Shown piece by piece: positions 36,019 to 46,268 of a stretch of DNA of 64,000 bases (its first letter is position 1; each line of letters opens with the position of its first letter). A program made the translations under genes and the position numbers. Below the pieces are notes generated by a model. The model saw only the letters and a program-made list of their open reading frames with translations, was not told the DNA's origin and did no database searches. This DNA is from Cupriavidus alkaliphilus (GTDB lineage Bacteria; Pseudomonadota; Gammaproteobacteria; Burkholderiales; Burkholderiaceae): assembly GCF_900094595.1 (NCBI RefSeq), contig NZ_FMAD01000006.1, forward strand, positions 124,001-188,000, read 5' to 3'.

Positions 36019-36591
36019 ATGAAACAAGCGCTTCTCCCCCTGGCGGCTTGCATTGCCGCAACCCTGGCACTGGCCGGCTGCGCCGGCTCCGGCATGCCTT
36101 CGTCGTCCGCGGCCCAGCCGTCCGCCGCCGGCGCCACCAGCGGTGCCCGGGCGTCGGCCACGCTCCAGCCCAAGAGCGGCTCCAACACCGCGGGCACCGT
36201 CACCTTCCAGCAGCAGCCGGGCGGCGTGATGATGACCGCCGCGATTACCGGGCTGCCGCCCAATTCGGTCCACGGCTTCCACGTCCACGAGAAAGGCGAC
36301 TGTTCCGCGCCTGACGCCATGAGCGCGGGCGGCCATTTCAACCCGACCGGCAAGCCCCACGGGCAGATGACCATGCCGGACCACCATGCGGGCGACATGA
36401 ACAACGTCACCGCCGATGCCAGCGGCAACGTGCGCGTCAGCATGCTGCTGCCGTCGCTGTCGGTGGGCACGGGCGCCAACAGCGTGATCGGCCGCGCGGT
36501 GGTGGTGCACAAGGATCCGGACGACTACAAGACGCAGCCCACCGGCAATGCGGGCGGGCGCATTGCCTGCGGCGTGGTGGCGGCGTCCTGA
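36019..36591 (+). CDS. sodC: Cu/Zn superoxide dismutase lipoprotein SodC
   Basis: SodC removes superoxide in the periplasm. The 190-residue protein has a lipobox (LAGC, Cys21), so it is likely lipid-anchored. The metal ligands and disulfide motifs are intact: GFHVHEKGDC, GGHFNP, a MPDHHAGDM segment, VVVHKDPDDY and GGRIACGVV. A GAGG ribosome site precedes the ATG. Single-gene unit. Confidence 0.95.
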   Translation: MKQALLPLAACIAATLALAGCAGSGMPSSSAAQPSAAGATSGARASATLQPKSGSNTAGTVTFQQQPGGVMMTAAITGLPPNSVHGFHVHEKGDCSAPDAMSAGGHFNPTGKPHGQMTMPDHHAGDMNNVTADASGNVRVSMLLPSLSVGTGANSVIGRAVVVHKDPDDYKTQPTGNAGGRIACGVVAAS

Positions 36592-36658
36592 GCGCCGCGC
36601 GCTGGGCGGGCGGGCCTGAACCACGCGTGTCCGGGCTCGCCGCGCTGCCGCGCTCTCC

Positions 36659-37657
36659 TCAGTACCCCTTGAAGTTCGCATTGACCCGCTGGCGCAGGTA
36701 ATCCCCTGCGCTGATCGGCGGATACTTGCCGGCCGGCCCTGCGATCGTCGCGCCGCGGTTGGCCTGGCAGAAGAAGGCCATGCTGTAGCGCGGCCCCATG
36801 TACTCGCCCGGCGCGGGATTGCGGACGCGATGGAAGTTCGACGGCAGTTGGTCATCGCTCCAGCGCATCAGCATGTCGCCGATATTGCACGTGATGACGG
36901 TCTCGTCCGGCTCGATCGGGGTCCATGCCTGCGCCGCCATCTCCTTGCCAGGGCACACCTGCAGGCCACCCTGGCCCGGGCGCTGGAACAGCAGCGTCAG
37001 GCAGTCGAAATCCGTATGCGCGCCGGCGCGCCACAGCCCCAGCCCGTCGCGCAGCTCGGGCGGGATCGCGTAGTAGTGCAGCAGCCGCAAGGTGCTCTGG
37101 TAGTCCGGCGCGCGCGGATCGTGCGCCTGCGTGAAAAAGTCGCTGGCGAAGCCCAGCTTGTCGGCAAAGCATGACAGCACCTTCATGCCGACTTCCCAGC
37201 ATTGCGCCTCGAAGGCAAGCATGGCCTCACGGAAGCCCGCCAGTTCGTCCTCACCCGGCCACAGGCCGTCCATGTGCGGGCGCGTGATCTGGTAGGACTC
37301 CTTCTGGTCCGGCGTGCCGATGGAGGGCCGGACCTGCGCGCGGCTTTCCCAGCCGGCGTTGTTGGCCTTCTGCAGCGGGTATTGCGCCTTCACTTCATCG
37401 GGCAGCGCAAAGAAGCGCTCGGTCATGGCAAAGGCATGGCGCACGCTGGCCAGGTCGATGCCGTGGTTGGCGAGCTGGAAGAAGCCGACGTCTACCGATG
37501 CCTGCCACAGCGCGTCGGCAATCTGCGGCTTGCGCCGCGCGTAGTCGGACAGGTCGATGCGGCGGATCTCGCGCTGGCGGGTTTCGGAACCGAACGCGCC
37601 CATGCGCGATTCGCGGCGGAGTTCGTCCAGGGTGCTGGCTTGGTCTGGCTGGGTCAT
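36659..37657 (-). CDS. isopenicillin-N-synthase-like 2-oxoglutarate/Fe(II) dioxygenase
   Basis: The 332-residue protein has the DIOX_N segment (IRRIDLSDYARRKPQIADAL, VGFFQLANHGIDLA) and the 2OG-FeII core with iron ligands in AGAHTDFD and NFHRV and the 2OG-binding arginine in GPRYSMAFF. Members oxidise diverse small molecules; bacterial ones are mostly uncharacterised. The start at MTQPDQASTL is chosen over an upstream Met because the preceding 39 residues are Arg/Pro-rich and non-family. Confidence 0.88.
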   Translation of the reverse strand: MTQPDQASTLDELRRESRMGAFGSETRQREIRRIDLSDYARRKPQIADALWQASVDVGFFQLANHGIDLASVRHAFAMTERFFALPDEVKAQYPLQKANNAGWESRAQVRPSIGTPDQKESYQITRPHMDGLWPGEDELAGFREAMLAFEAQCWEVGMKVLSCFADKLGFASDFFTQAHDPRAPDYQSTLRLLHYYAIPPELRDGLGLWRAGAHTDFDCLTLLFQRPGQGGLQVCPGKEMAAQAWTPIEPDETVITCNIGDMLMRWSDDQLPSNFHRVRNPAPGEYMGPRYSMAFFCQANRGATIAGPAGKYPPISAGDYLRQRVNANFKGY

Positions 37658-38076
37658 GGCATTCCTAGTGGCAGGCGGGTCAGGGGTGGCCCCGCGCCGG
37701 CCCAGGCATGGCCGCCGACGACAATGCGCGCCGGGACAGCGCGCTCCTGAGGTCGACGGTGCCAGCCTGCGCAACGGCGCGGGGCACGGACTTCAAGAGC
37801 AATTCCCGGCCAGCCCGCATGCGCGTCGATCTGGCACGCGGCTGGTGAACGCTTCTACTCTTGCCGCGGCTTATGCAGGTTCCGGGCCAGCGCCGTACCC
37901 CACGACTCGACGGCTTTTGCCCTGCCATGCTTCGCCATGGCGCACGCAGGGCGCAGTCTGGTGCATGGCGCAGCCGCATTCCGACTGCCCGAATCGCGAC
38001 GCCCGCGGCGCGCCATGGCAACATGGCGCCATCGCCGCCACCCCAGGGCCCCGCAACGGGGCCGCCCCGACGCCCA

Positions 38077-39654
38077 ATGCCATTGCCGACCGACGCCGCA
38101 TTCGTCCCCCACCGCCGCCTGCGCGCCAGTTCGCTGATGCTGTGCTGCGCCGCCCTGCTCGGCGGCTGCGCGCTGCCACCCCTCGATCCCCGCACCGAAT
38201 CGTCTGCGCTGACGCCGGCCGAAGCCCGGGCCACGCCGCTGGGCCAGGCGCTGGCCGGCGAAGCGGCGCGGCATCCGGGGCTGAGCGGCATCCACCCGCT
38301 GGAGAACGCCTACGCCGCCTTTGCCGCGCGCGTGCAGCTGGCACGCACCGCGCAGCGCACGCTCGACGTGCAGTACTACATCTGGCGCGATGACCTGACC
38401 GGCACGCTGCTGCTCGAGGCCCTGCACGAGGCCGCCGATCGTGGCGTGCGCGTGCGCCTGCTGCTCGATGACAACGGCATTGCCGGCATGGACGAACTGC
38501 TGGCCGCGCTGGATGCGCATCCCCATGTCGAAGTGCGGATCTTCAACCCGTTCGTGATCCGCCACCCCAAGGCGCTCAATTTCCTGACCGATTTCCGGCG
38601 CCTGAACCGGCGCATGCACAACAAGTCGTTCACCGCCGACGGCGTCGCCACCATCATCGGCGGGCGCAATGTCGGCGACGAATACTTCGGCGCCACCGAC
38701 GGCGTGCTGTTCGCCGACCTCGACGTGATCGCCGTCGGGCCCGCGGCCGGCGACGTGGCGCAGGATTTCGACCGCTACTGGTCCAGTGCGTCGGCCTACC
38801 CGGTCGACCGGCTGCTGCCGCCGGTCAGCGTGGAGCGGCTGCAGGCGCTGGCCGGGCACGCCCGCGAGGTCGAGCGCAACCCGGCCGCGGCGGCCTACCT
38901 GGCCGCGGTGCGCGAACTGCCCGACGTACGGCGGATGCTGGACGGCACGCTGCAGTTCCAGTGGGCAAGCACGCGCATGGTCAGCGACAACCCCGCCAAG
39001 GCGCTGGGCGAGGCCTCGCGCAGCACGCTGGTGGCGCACCAGCTGCGCGAAATCCTGGGCGAGCCGCAGCGCGAGCTCGACCTGGTCTCGCCCTACTTCG
39101 TGCCGTCGACCGGCGGCACGTCCTATTTCGCCGATATGGCCGGGCGCGGCGTCGCGGTACGCGTGCTGACCAATGCGCTGGAGGCCACCGATGTGGCCGC
39201 CGTGCATTCGGGCTATGCCAAGCGGCGCAAGGCCCTGCTCGAGGCCGGCGTGGACCTGTACGAACTGCGCCGCGCGGCGGCGCCCCGCAAGAAGGAAGAG
39301 CGCGCCGGACCCTTCGGCAGCTCGGGCTCCAGCCTGCACGCCAAGACCTTTGCGGTCGATGGCAGCCGGGTCTTCGTGGGCTCGTTCAATTTCGATCCTC
39401 GTTCGGCCATGCTCAACACCGAACTCGGCTTCATCATCGACAGTCCAGACCTGGCGGGCCGGATCGAATCCACCTTCGCCAGCGTGGTTCCGCAAGCGGC
39501 GTACCAGGTCAAGCTGGATGAGTCCGGCCAGCTCTACTGGCTGGAACGGCGCGGCGATGAAGTCATCCGCCACGATACCGAGCCGAACACCAGCTGGTGG
39601 CGCCGTCTCGGCATCTGGCTCCTGTCGATCCTGCCGATCGAGTCGATGCTGTAG
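38077..39654 (+). CDS. phospholipase-D-family (cardiolipin-synthase-like) lipoprotein
   Basis: The 525-residue protein has a lipobox (LLGGC, Cys31) and two PLD domains with HKD motifs HNKSFTADGVATIIGGRN and HAKTFAVDGSRVFVGSFNFD, plus QYYIWRDDLTGTLL typical of cardiolipin-synthase-C-like proteins. It probably acts on phospholipids from the outer membrane or periplasm. The start was moved in to MPLPTDAAF because upstream codons lack protein character. It is convergent with the small gene at 39681. Confidence 0.88.
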   Translation: MPLPTDAAFVPHRRLRASSLMLCCAALLGGCALPPLDPRTESSALTPAEARATPLGQALAGEAARHPGLSGIHPLENAYAAFAARVQLARTAQRTLDVQYYIWRDDLTGTLLLEALHEAADRGVRVRLLLDDNGIAGMDELLAALDAHPHVEVRIFNPFVIRHPKALNFLTDFRRLNRRMHNKSFTADGVATIIGGRNVGDEYFGATDGVLFADLDVIAVGPAAGDVAQDFDRYWSSASAYPVDRLLPPVSVERLQALAGHAREVERNPAAAAYLAAVRELPDVRRMLDGTLQFQWASTRMVSDNPAKALGEASRSTLVAHQLREILGEPQRELDLVSPYFVPSTGGTSYFADMAGRGVAVRVLTNALEATDVAAVHSGYAKRRKALLEAGVDLYELRRAAAPRKKEERAGPFGSSGSSLHAKTFAVDGSRVFVGSFNFDPRSAMLNTELGFIIDSPDLAGRIESTFASVVPQAAYQVKLDESGQLYWLERRGDEVIRHDTEPNTSWWRRLGIWLLSILPIESML

Positions 39655-39680
39655 CCGCGCGGCCGCTCAGGTGCGGGCGG

Positions 39681-39944
39681 TCAGATCTGGTCGATCAGGC
39701 TGCGCACCACATCGGCCAGCCGGCCGGCGCGCTGGCGCCCCTTCGCGTCAAGCCCCATGCCGCTGCCGCCGGCCAGCGCCTTCAGGCCGAACAGCGCATC
39801 GCCCACGTCGCGCCAGGCCGGGAAATCGGCATGGATCTTCTCCAGTGCGGCGGCGCCCGCCGCCACCTGGGCGGGCGCGGGCGTGTTGCCGGCCGCCAGG
39901 TCTTCCAGCGCCATGGCGGCGTCGACCAGGCCTTTGCGATTCAT
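39681..39944 (-). CDS. small hypothetical cytoplasmic protein
   Basis: An 87-residue helical protein beginning MNRKGLVDAAMALEDLAAGN with a GGGGAGA ribosome site. It has no signal peptide or membrane segment and no recognised motif. It lies between two unrelated genes on its own strand. Confidence 0.6.
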   Translation of the reverse strand: MNRKGLVDAAMALEDLAAGNTPAPAQVAAGAAALEKIHADFPAWRDVGDALFGLKALAGGSGMGLDAKGRQRAGRLADVVRSLIDQI

Positions 39945-40069
39945 CTGCTGTCTCCCCGGATGCTCTTTTGTCATGGCCGCCAGGCAGGCGGCCATGACAC
40001 TGTAGCAGGCCTGTGGCTGGCCTTTGCCGGGATGGGGGAAAGCCCGGGGGCGGGCTCGGTGGCGACGGC

Positions 40070-41329
40070 TCAGTTGCGGCCAATATCCTGCAGGATCCGC
40101 GTCATCAGGTACAGGCGCGGCACGATCGAATCCAGTTCGATATATTCATCGCGCGCGTGGTAGCCGAAGCCCGCCAGGCCGAAGCTTTCCACCACCGCGG
40201 GCTTGCCCGAGCGAGCCGCGTAGCTGGCGTCGGTGGCGCCGCCGGTGCCCTCGGCCAGCGCCAGCGTGCGGCCGTCCAGTTCGGCATAGATTTCCTGCGC
40301 GCGCTTGGCGAGCGCGCGGCCGCGCGCGTCGGCCACGAACGGCGGACGGCCCTCTTCCATCGTCACCGTGGTGTGGGTGTCGGGTACCAGCTGGCTGGAC
40401 TTGACCTTGTCCTGCAGCGCCACCTTCAGCTTTTCGGCGGCACCGGCTGCCGTGGTGCGCACGTCGCCATAGGCCACGGCGCTTTCCGGGATCTGGTTGC
40501 GCACCGTGCCGGCCTGGGCCTGGGTCCAGTTCAGCTGCGAGCCCGGCACCAGGCTGGCCGCGTCGCGGGTCTGCTGCAGCTGGTGGGCCAGCTCGATCAG
40601 CGCATTGCGGCCGCGCTCCGGAGCGGCGCCGGCGTGGGAGGCGCGGCCCTTGACCTGCATGGTGGCGGTGGCGGTGCCGGAGGCGCCCAGCAGCAGGGCC
40701 TCGGCCTTGACCACGTCCTTGGCCGCGGTGGGCTCGCACGACAGCACCACGTCATGCTGCGCCGCCAGCGTGGCGATGGTTTCGGCCGAACCGACCGAGC
40801 CGACCTCCTCGTCCGGGTTGAACAGCACCGTGATCTGCGCGTAGTCGCGCCAGCCCTGCTGCTTCAGGATCTCGAGCGAGTGCAGGATCACGGCGATGCC
40901 GCCCTTGTCGTCGGCAATACCCGGGCCATAGAGCCGGTTGCCTTCCTCGCGGATCGGCTGCGTCGCCAGCGTGTTGTCGGGGTACACGGTGTCAAGGTGG
41001 GCAATCAGCATGACGCGGCGCTTGCCGGTGCCGGTGAAGGTGGCCTTGACCATGGTGCCCGGGCCCTTGGTCACGGGCAGGCGCTCCACCTTTGCACCCA
41101 GCGCCTGCAGGCGCTTCTCGGTATAGCTGGCCATCTGCGCCAGCCCCTTTGCATTAGCGCTGCCGGATTCGATCGACACCATCTCCTTGAGCGACTGCAC
41201 GACCCTGGGTTGTGCGGCCTGCGCGGCCGACAGCAGCACGGCATCGGGCTGCGCGGCACTGGCCGCCGTGCCGGCCCCGGCAAGCGTCAGGGCAGCGGCA
41301 ATGGCAACGTGGCGAACGGAAAACGGCAT
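40070..41329 (-). CDS. M20 metallopeptidase, glutamate carboxypeptidase (CPG2-like), exported
   Basis: The 419-residue protein has a signal peptide ending ASAAQ and the M20 zinc motifs: MLIAHLDTVYPD (His-Asp), YGPGIADDKGG (Asp), FNPDEEVGS (Glu-Glu), LSCEPTA, and a late GYHARDEYIE. Family members cleave C-terminal glutamate from peptides or folates. The start is the ATG with GAGGAGATTCC in front. Substrate not determinable. Confidence 0.92.
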   Translation of the reverse strand: MPFSVRHVAIAAALTLAGAGTAASAAQPDAVLLSAAQAAQPRVVQSLKEMVSIESGSANAKGLAQMASYTEKRLQALGAKVERLPVTKGPGTMVKATFTGTGKRRVMLIAHLDTVYPDNTLATQPIREEGNRLYGPGIADDKGGIAVILHSLEILKQQGWRDYAQITVLFNPDEEVGSVGSAETIATLAAQHDVVLSCEPTAAKDVVKAEALLLGASGTATATMQVKGRASHAGAAPERGRNALIELAHQLQQTRDAASLVPGSQLNWTQAQAGTVRNQIPESAVAYGDVRTTAAGAAEKLKVALQDKVKSSQLVPDTHTTVTMEEGRPPFVADARGRALAKRAQEIYAELDGRTLALAEGTGGATDASYAARSGKPAVVESFGLAGFGYHARDEYIELDSIVPRLYLMTRILQDIGRN

Positions 41330-41513
41330 GGAATCTCCTCGGTGTGGTCTTGTTGGCGGTGCCGCGGTCCTGGCCTTTCGCCGCGGCACAACGGCACGAT
41401 GCTAGTCCTTGCCAGCCACTATGGGGAGGTTCAATATCGCCAATCCGGATGCCGATCCCGCCAAGGCGTCCCGCCGCCCCCGGCACCCCCAACCATGCGA
41501 ACCGCCCCAAGGC

Positions 41514-42614
41514 ATGCCAGCCCCCACCGCCTCCGCCACCTCCATCGCGCCATCGTCACAGAACGTCCCGCTGCACGTGCGCCTGCTGTGGCTGCCGCAA
41601 GCCATGCCCGGCAGCCTGTTCACCACGCTCGACGTGCTGCGCACGGTGGCAGGCGTGGCCAGCCTGCAGCGCCCCGACGCCGCGCCGACGCTGAGCTGGC
41701 AACTGTGCGGCGCCAACGGCCGCACGCTGGCCACGGAGCTGCCCGGGCTGGTGTCGTCGACGCGGCGCGCGCGTGCGCCGGGCAGCCGCACGCTGCTGGT
41801 CATTCCCGCGCTGCTGGCCAGCAATGCGCCGCAGCTGGGCGAGCTGGTGCTGCGCGATGCCGCGGCGCTGCGCCTGGTGGAGCGCCATGCGCGCGCCGGC
41901 GGCTGGATCGCCGCGTGTGCATCGGGGATGGCCCTGCCGCTGCAGCTGGGCCTGCTGGATGGCGCCAGCGTGGGGGCGCCGTGGATGTTCCAGAGCTGGA
42001 TGGCGCGCCAGTACCCGCATTGCGATCTGGCCAGCGACGCGGCCATGAGCGTGCACGGGCAAGTGTTTTCCTGCGTGGCGCCCGCGCTGCAGGTGGAGTT
42101 CATGCTGCGCGTGCTGGGACACCTGCACGACCCTGACCTGGCGCAGGCGGCGTCGCGGCTGATGCTGTTCCAGCCCGAGCGCCAGCGCAGCGTGCCGGCG
42201 CTGGTGTCGCAACGCTGGCTCGGCCGCACCGCCGACAGCCCGGTCTACCGCGCCATCCAATGGCTGCGCGACCATGTGTCCGAGCCCTACCGGCTCGCCG
42301 CCGTGGCACAGGCGGCGGCGGTCAGCGAACGCACGCTGCTGCGGCATTTCCGCCAGGTCACCGGCATGACGCCGCTGGACTACCTGCACACGCTGCGCGT
42401 GGAACGCGCACGCATGCTGCTGGAAGTCACGCTGCACGGCACCCATGCCATTGCCGAGGCGTGCGGCTACAGCGATGCCGCGGCGTTCCGCCGGCTGTTC
42501 CAGCGTGCCACCGGCATGTCGATGTCGGACTACCGCGCCCGCTTTGCGCTGCGGGCGCGGCGGCGCTACTGGCGCATGGAAGACACCGCCGCGCAGCGCG
42601 GCGCGCACCGGTAG
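41514..42614 (+). CDS. GlxA-family AraC-type regulator (DJ-1/PfpI + HTH)
   Basis: The 366-residue protein has an N-terminal DJ-1/PfpI-like domain (LLVIPALLASNAPQLGELVL, AACASGMALPLQLGLLDG) and a C-terminal AraC helix-turn-helix pair (YRLAAVAQAAAVSERTLLRH, ACGYSDAAAFRRLFQRATGM). Such regulators often control amino-acid or quaternary-amine catabolism. It is divergent from the M20 peptidase gene, its likely neighbour target. The start is uncertain; an upstream ATG at 41409 is in frame. Confidence 0.9.
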   Translation: MPAPTASATSIAPSSQNVPLHVRLLWLPQAMPGSLFTTLDVLRTVAGVASLQRPDAAPTLSWQLCGANGRTLATELPGLVSSTRRARAPGSRTLLVIPALLASNAPQLGELVLRDAAALRLVERHARAGGWIAACASGMALPLQLGLLDGASVGAPWMFQSWMARQYPHCDLASDAAMSVHGQVFSCVAPALQVEFMLRVLGHLHDPDLAQAASRLMLFQPERQRSVPALVSQRWLGRTADSPVYRAIQWLRDHVSEPYRLAAVAQAAAVSERTLLRHFRQVTGMTPLDYLHTLRVERARMLLEVTLHGTHAIAEACGYSDAAAFRRLFQRATGMSMSDYRARFALRARRRYWRMEDTAAQRGAHR

Positions 42615-42632
42615 CCGGTCCCGCGTCCGCGC

Positions 42633-43364
42633 TCAGGGGCGCAGCGAGATGTGGTTGACCACGTCCTCGACGCCCTGCACGTACCACGCATCGCGCTCGG
42701 CCTGGCGGCGCGTGCGCTCGCTGTTGACGCAGCCCTCCAGCGTCACCACGCGGTCCTGGGTATGCGCGCTGACCTGGGCGGCATCCACGAAGGGATCGGT
42801 CTCCAGCACCAGCATCAGCGCCTCGGTGATTTCATCGTCGCGGTCGGTCTCGGCGGGCGCCACCACCAGTTCGTTGACCACGCAGCGGCAGCCCCGCGAC
42901 CACCACGCCAGCACGCCGGCCAGGCGCATGTGCGACAGGCTGATCACCTGCCCCCACAGCGTCACCACGCCGTCCTGCACCGCGACCTCGATCCAGCCGT
43001 TGCGTTCGTTCACCGGCTCGCGCATGGCCTCCGGCTTGCCCTTGACGCGCGCGCAAATCTTGCAACTGTGGAATTCGACGGCATTGAGCAGGCGCTCGCA
43101 CACCGCGTCGCGCAGTTCGCCGTCGCCGACCGGGGCGCCGCCGTCGGTCACGCGCAGGTGGTCGATCACGCTGGTGACGCCGTCCACGCGCCGCAGCGTC
43201 GCCGCGGCCCGGGTCTTGTCGACGATATCGGCCACCTCGCCCTCGAGGATCAGCGCCCCGTCCGAGAGCCGCAGATGGATGGTGGGATGGAGGACATGGC
43301 CCTGATAGGGCACATGGGCCAGGGCTGCGCGCGCCTGCGTCAGCACCGCTTCGCTACTCTGCAT
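42633..43364 (-). CDS. triple BON-domain protein
   Basis: The 243-residue protein carries three BON-like modules: IHLRLSDGALILEGEVADIV with VDGVTSVIDHL, a central IEVAVQDGVVTLWGQVISLS and a C-terminal VSAHTQDRVVTLEGCVNSER with VQGVEDVVNHI. There is no signal peptide after the chosen start (MQSSEAVLTQ), so it is probably cytosolic, unlike OsmY. Function unknown; BON domains bind phospholipid or potassium in characterised cases. Confidence 0.85.
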   Translation of the reverse strand: MQSSEAVLTQARAALAHVPYQGHVLHPTIHLRLSDGALILEGEVADIVDKTRAAATLRRVDGVTSVIDHLRVTDGGAPVGDGELRDAVCERLLNAVEFHSCKICARVKGKPEAMREPVNERNGWIEVAVQDGVVTLWGQVISLSHMRLAGVLAWWSRGCRCVVNELVVAPAETDRDDEITEALMLVLETDPFVDAAQVSAHTQDRVVTLEGCVNSERTRRQAERDAWYVQGVEDVVNHISLRP

Positions 43365-43542
43365 GTTGTCGCCTCGCCGGTTGGTCTGGAGATGGAGGGA
43401 TGCGCGCCCCTGCCTGCAGGCGCGCGGGAGCGGCGCCGCGGCCTCCTTCACCCCCGGGACCCCGGCAACCGCTTCCTCATTATAGGAAGCGGTCCGCCGC
43501 GGGCCCGGCGGGCCCTGCCCCCGCCAGCCGGTACGGCAAGGC

Positions 43543-45207
43543 TCAGGCGCCCGCGGCCTCGCGCGCGCGTGCGACTTCCTGGTTGCGCAGGATAAAGCGC
43601 TGGACCTTGCCGCTGGGGGTCTTGGGCAGTTCGGCGACGAACTCGATCTCGCGCGGGTAGGCATGGGCAGCCAGGCGCTGGCGCACGTGCAGGCGCAGGG
43701 TCTCGGCCAGTTCGGGCGAGGCCGGATGCTGCGGATCCAGCACCACGAAGGCCTTGATCAGTTCGGTACGCTCGGGGTCTGGCTTGCCGATCACCGCGGC
43801 CTCGACTACCGCCGGGTGCTCGATCAGCGCGCTTTCCACGTCGAACGGCCCGACCCGGTAGCCCGAGGTGGTGATGACGTCGTCGGCGCGGCCGATAAAG
43901 CTGATGCTGCCGTCGTCGTTGAGCTCGGCGGAATCGCCGGTCAGGTAATAGTCGCCGGCAAAGGCGCTGGTAGGCGTGCCGTGGTAGCCGCCGAACCAGC
44001 ACATTGGCGAGCGCTTCAGGTCCAGCGCCAGCGTGCCCGGCTGGCCGGCTGGCAGTTCGCGCAGTGCGTCGTCGACCACCACCACGCGGTGCCCGGGGCT
44101 GGCAAAGCCGGCCGCACCCATGCGTACCGGGTGGGCCAGGGCGTGGTGGTTGCACAGCACCATGCCCAGCTCGGTCTGGCCATAGTGGTCATGGATGGTG
44201 ACGCCCAGCTCGCTGGCGAACCAGCGGATCACTTCGGGGTTGAGCGGCTCGCCGGCGCTGCTCACGGCGCGCAGCTGCCCGCGCAGCGGGCCGGACACGG
44301 CTTCGCCCGCCGCGATCAGCAGCCGGTACGCCGTGGGCGACCCGGCCAGGTTGGTGATGCCGTATTTGCGGATCACGCGGCAAGTGCTGTCGACGGTGAA
44401 CGAGCCGTCGTAGAACGTGGTGGCATGGCCCAGCGACAGCGGTCCGGTGACGGCGTAGTACAGGCCGTAGGCCCAGCCCGGGTCGGCCAGGTTCCAGAAC
44501 GCGTCGTCGTCGCGCAGGTCGACCGCGTCGCGCATATAGCCGGCAAACGCCGCAATGGCCTTGAGCGGCACCAGCAGCGGCTTGGCCGGGCCGGTGGTGC
44601 CGGAGGTGAACATCATCAGGAAGGGGTCGTCGCCGCGCCGCATCACCGGCGCGAACGATGCCGGCTGGCGTGCCAACTCCGCCCAGAAGCTGAAATCGCC
44701 CGCGCTCACGGCGTGTTGCGCCGTGCTGCCCTGGGTGCCGGCCACGGTGACGATGGCAGGACATCCCGCTACCTCGTCCAGCTTGGGCCGGTTGGCGGTA
44801 TCGGTGACCACCATCTTTGCGCCCGACGCATTGAGCCGGTGCTCGATGGCCTTGGGGCCAAAGGCGGTGAACAGCGGCTGGTACACGGCCCCGGCGCGCC
44901 ACGTGCCGAGGATCGTCACCAGCAGTTCGGCGTTGCGCGGCAGCAAGCCGGCGACGCGGTCGCCCGGCTGCACGCCCTGCGCCTGGAGGAAGCCAGCGAA
45001 CTGTGCCGACAGCGCCTGCAGTTCGGCAAAGGTCCAGCTGCGCGCATCGCCGTTGCGCCCTTCCCAGTTCAGCGCAATGCGGCCGGGCTGTGCGTGCCGG
45101 TCGCAGCATTCGACGCAGGCGTTCATCGCCGCCAGGCTGCCGTGCAGCTGTCGGGCCACGGCGTCGTCATAGGAAAATCCGTCGAAAGCTTGGGCGTAGT
45201 CGCGCAT
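43543..45207 (-). CDS. AMP-binding acyl-CoA synthetase
   Basis: The 554-residue ANL-superfamily ligase activates a carboxylic acid to acyl-CoA via acyl-AMP. Motifs: P-loop MFTSGTTGPAKPLLVPLKAI, DHYGQTELGM, YYLTGDSAELNDDGSISFIG, RADDVITTSGYRVGPFDVES and the catalytic Lys in PKTPSGKVQRF. It is closest in style to short/medium-chain or acetyl-type synthetases. The start is fixed by CAGGAG before MRDYAQAF. Single gene; no pathway neighbours. Confidence 0.92.
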   Translation of the reverse strand: MRDYAQAFDGFSYDDAVARQLHGSLAAMNACVECCDRHAQPGRIALNWEGRNGDARSWTFAELQALSAQFAGFLQAQGVQPGDRVAGLLPRNAELLVTILGTWRAGAVYQPLFTAFGPKAIEHRLNASGAKMVVTDTANRPKLDEVAGCPAIVTVAGTQGSTAQHAVSAGDFSFWAELARQPASFAPVMRRGDDPFLMMFTSGTTGPAKPLLVPLKAIAAFAGYMRDAVDLRDDDAFWNLADPGWAYGLYYAVTGPLSLGHATTFYDGSFTVDSTCRVIRKYGITNLAGSPTAYRLLIAAGEAVSGPLRGQLRAVSSAGEPLNPEVIRWFASELGVTIHDHYGQTELGMVLCNHHALAHPVRMGAAGFASPGHRVVVVDDALRELPAGQPGTLALDLKRSPMCWFGGYHGTPTSAFAGDYYLTGDSAELNDDGSISFIGRADDVITTSGYRVGPFDVESALIEHPAVVEAAVIGKPDPERTELIKAFVVLDPQHPASPELAETLRLHVRQRLAAHAYPREIEFVAELPKTPSGKVQRFILRNQEVARAREAAGA

Positions 45208-45436
45208 GAAGTCTCCTGAATCCGGCTTGTGCCTTGTAGTCGGTGGCCGTGCGCGTTGGCCACGCCACGGCTGCCGCAAGAGTGTGCGCCACGGCGCGCC
45301 GATCCGGCAATAACCGAATCCGCCAGCGCGGCTGACGGTTTTTGCCATCCCTGCCATGCGAACGGGGCGCCGAAGCGACCTTGACGCGGCGCCCCCGGCC
45401 CCACACGATACGGGCATCACCTTCGGGAGACAGCGC

Positions 45437-46111
45437 ATGTGCACCAACTATGCCCCGGTCCAGCGCCGCATCCTGCGGGAAATCTTCGGCGTTGAGCCAC
45501 CCGCGGGCGGGTACAAGGCCGAGACCTACCCCGACTATGCAGCGCCGATCGTGCGCGCCGATGACGGCGGTGCACGCAGCGCCGACCTGGCCTCGTTCGG
45601 CATGGTGCCGCGCTCGCGCATTCCACCGGGCGCACGGCGTTACGACACCACCAATGCCCGCAGCGAAACCGTGGGCGAGCGACCCGCCTTCGCGCGCTAC
45701 TGGCGCCAGGGCCAGTTCTGCCTGATACCGGCCACGGCGTTCTATGAGTTTGCGTACCCCGAGGATGCGGCGGACGGTGCGGCGCCGGGCAAGCCGGTGC
45801 GCTGGCGCGTCTGGCTGCCCGGCGAGCCGGCCTTCGGCATTGCCGGGCTGTGGCGCGGCTGGCCGGACCAGGCGCTGTCCTTCACCATGCTGACCGTCAA
45901 CTCGGCGCAGCACGCGCTGCTGCAGCGCTTCCACAAGCCGGGCGACGAGAAGCGCGCCGTGGTCATCGTGCCGCGCGCACAGTGGGACGACTGGCTGACG
46001 TGCCGGGACCCGGAGATCGCCCGCACCTTCCTGCGCCTGTTGCCGGCCCATGCCATGCAGTCCGAGCCGGCGCCCAAAGTGCAGGGAGCGCCCATTCCCG
46101 ACGCGGATTAG
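45437..46111 (+). CDS. SRAP (YedK/HMCES-like) abasic-site DNA-protein crosslink protein
   Basis: The 224-residue protein begins MCTNYAPVQR, placing the catalytic Cys at position 2, as needed for the thiazolidine crosslink to abasic sites after Met removal. The other SRAP residues are visible: Asn in TTNARSETV, Glu in PATAFYEF and His in QRFHKPGDEKRAVV. A GGGAGA ribosome site precedes the ATG. It protects single-stranded DNA abasic sites at replication forks. Confidence 0.93.
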   Translation: MCTNYAPVQRRILREIFGVEPPAGGYKAETYPDYAAPIVRADDGGARSADLASFGMVPRSRIPPGARRYDTTNARSETVGERPAFARYWRQGQFCLIPATAFYEFAYPEDAADGAAPGKPVRWRVWLPGEPAFGIAGLWRGWPDQALSFTMLTVNSAQHALLQRFHKPGDEKRAVVIVPRAQWDDWLTCRDPEIARTFLRLLPAHAMQSEPAPKVQGAPIPDAD

Positions 46112-46268
46112 CGCGACGGGCGCAAGCGGCGGCATGCCCGATCCGCCGCTGCCCTTGCCATGGCGATTTTCCGGACTACACTCGTTGCTGGACGCCGACG
46201 GGCGTCTGATTGCTGATCGGGCCCCCGACCACCCCGGCCGGGGGCTCGATTCTTTGCGCCATTCCCGC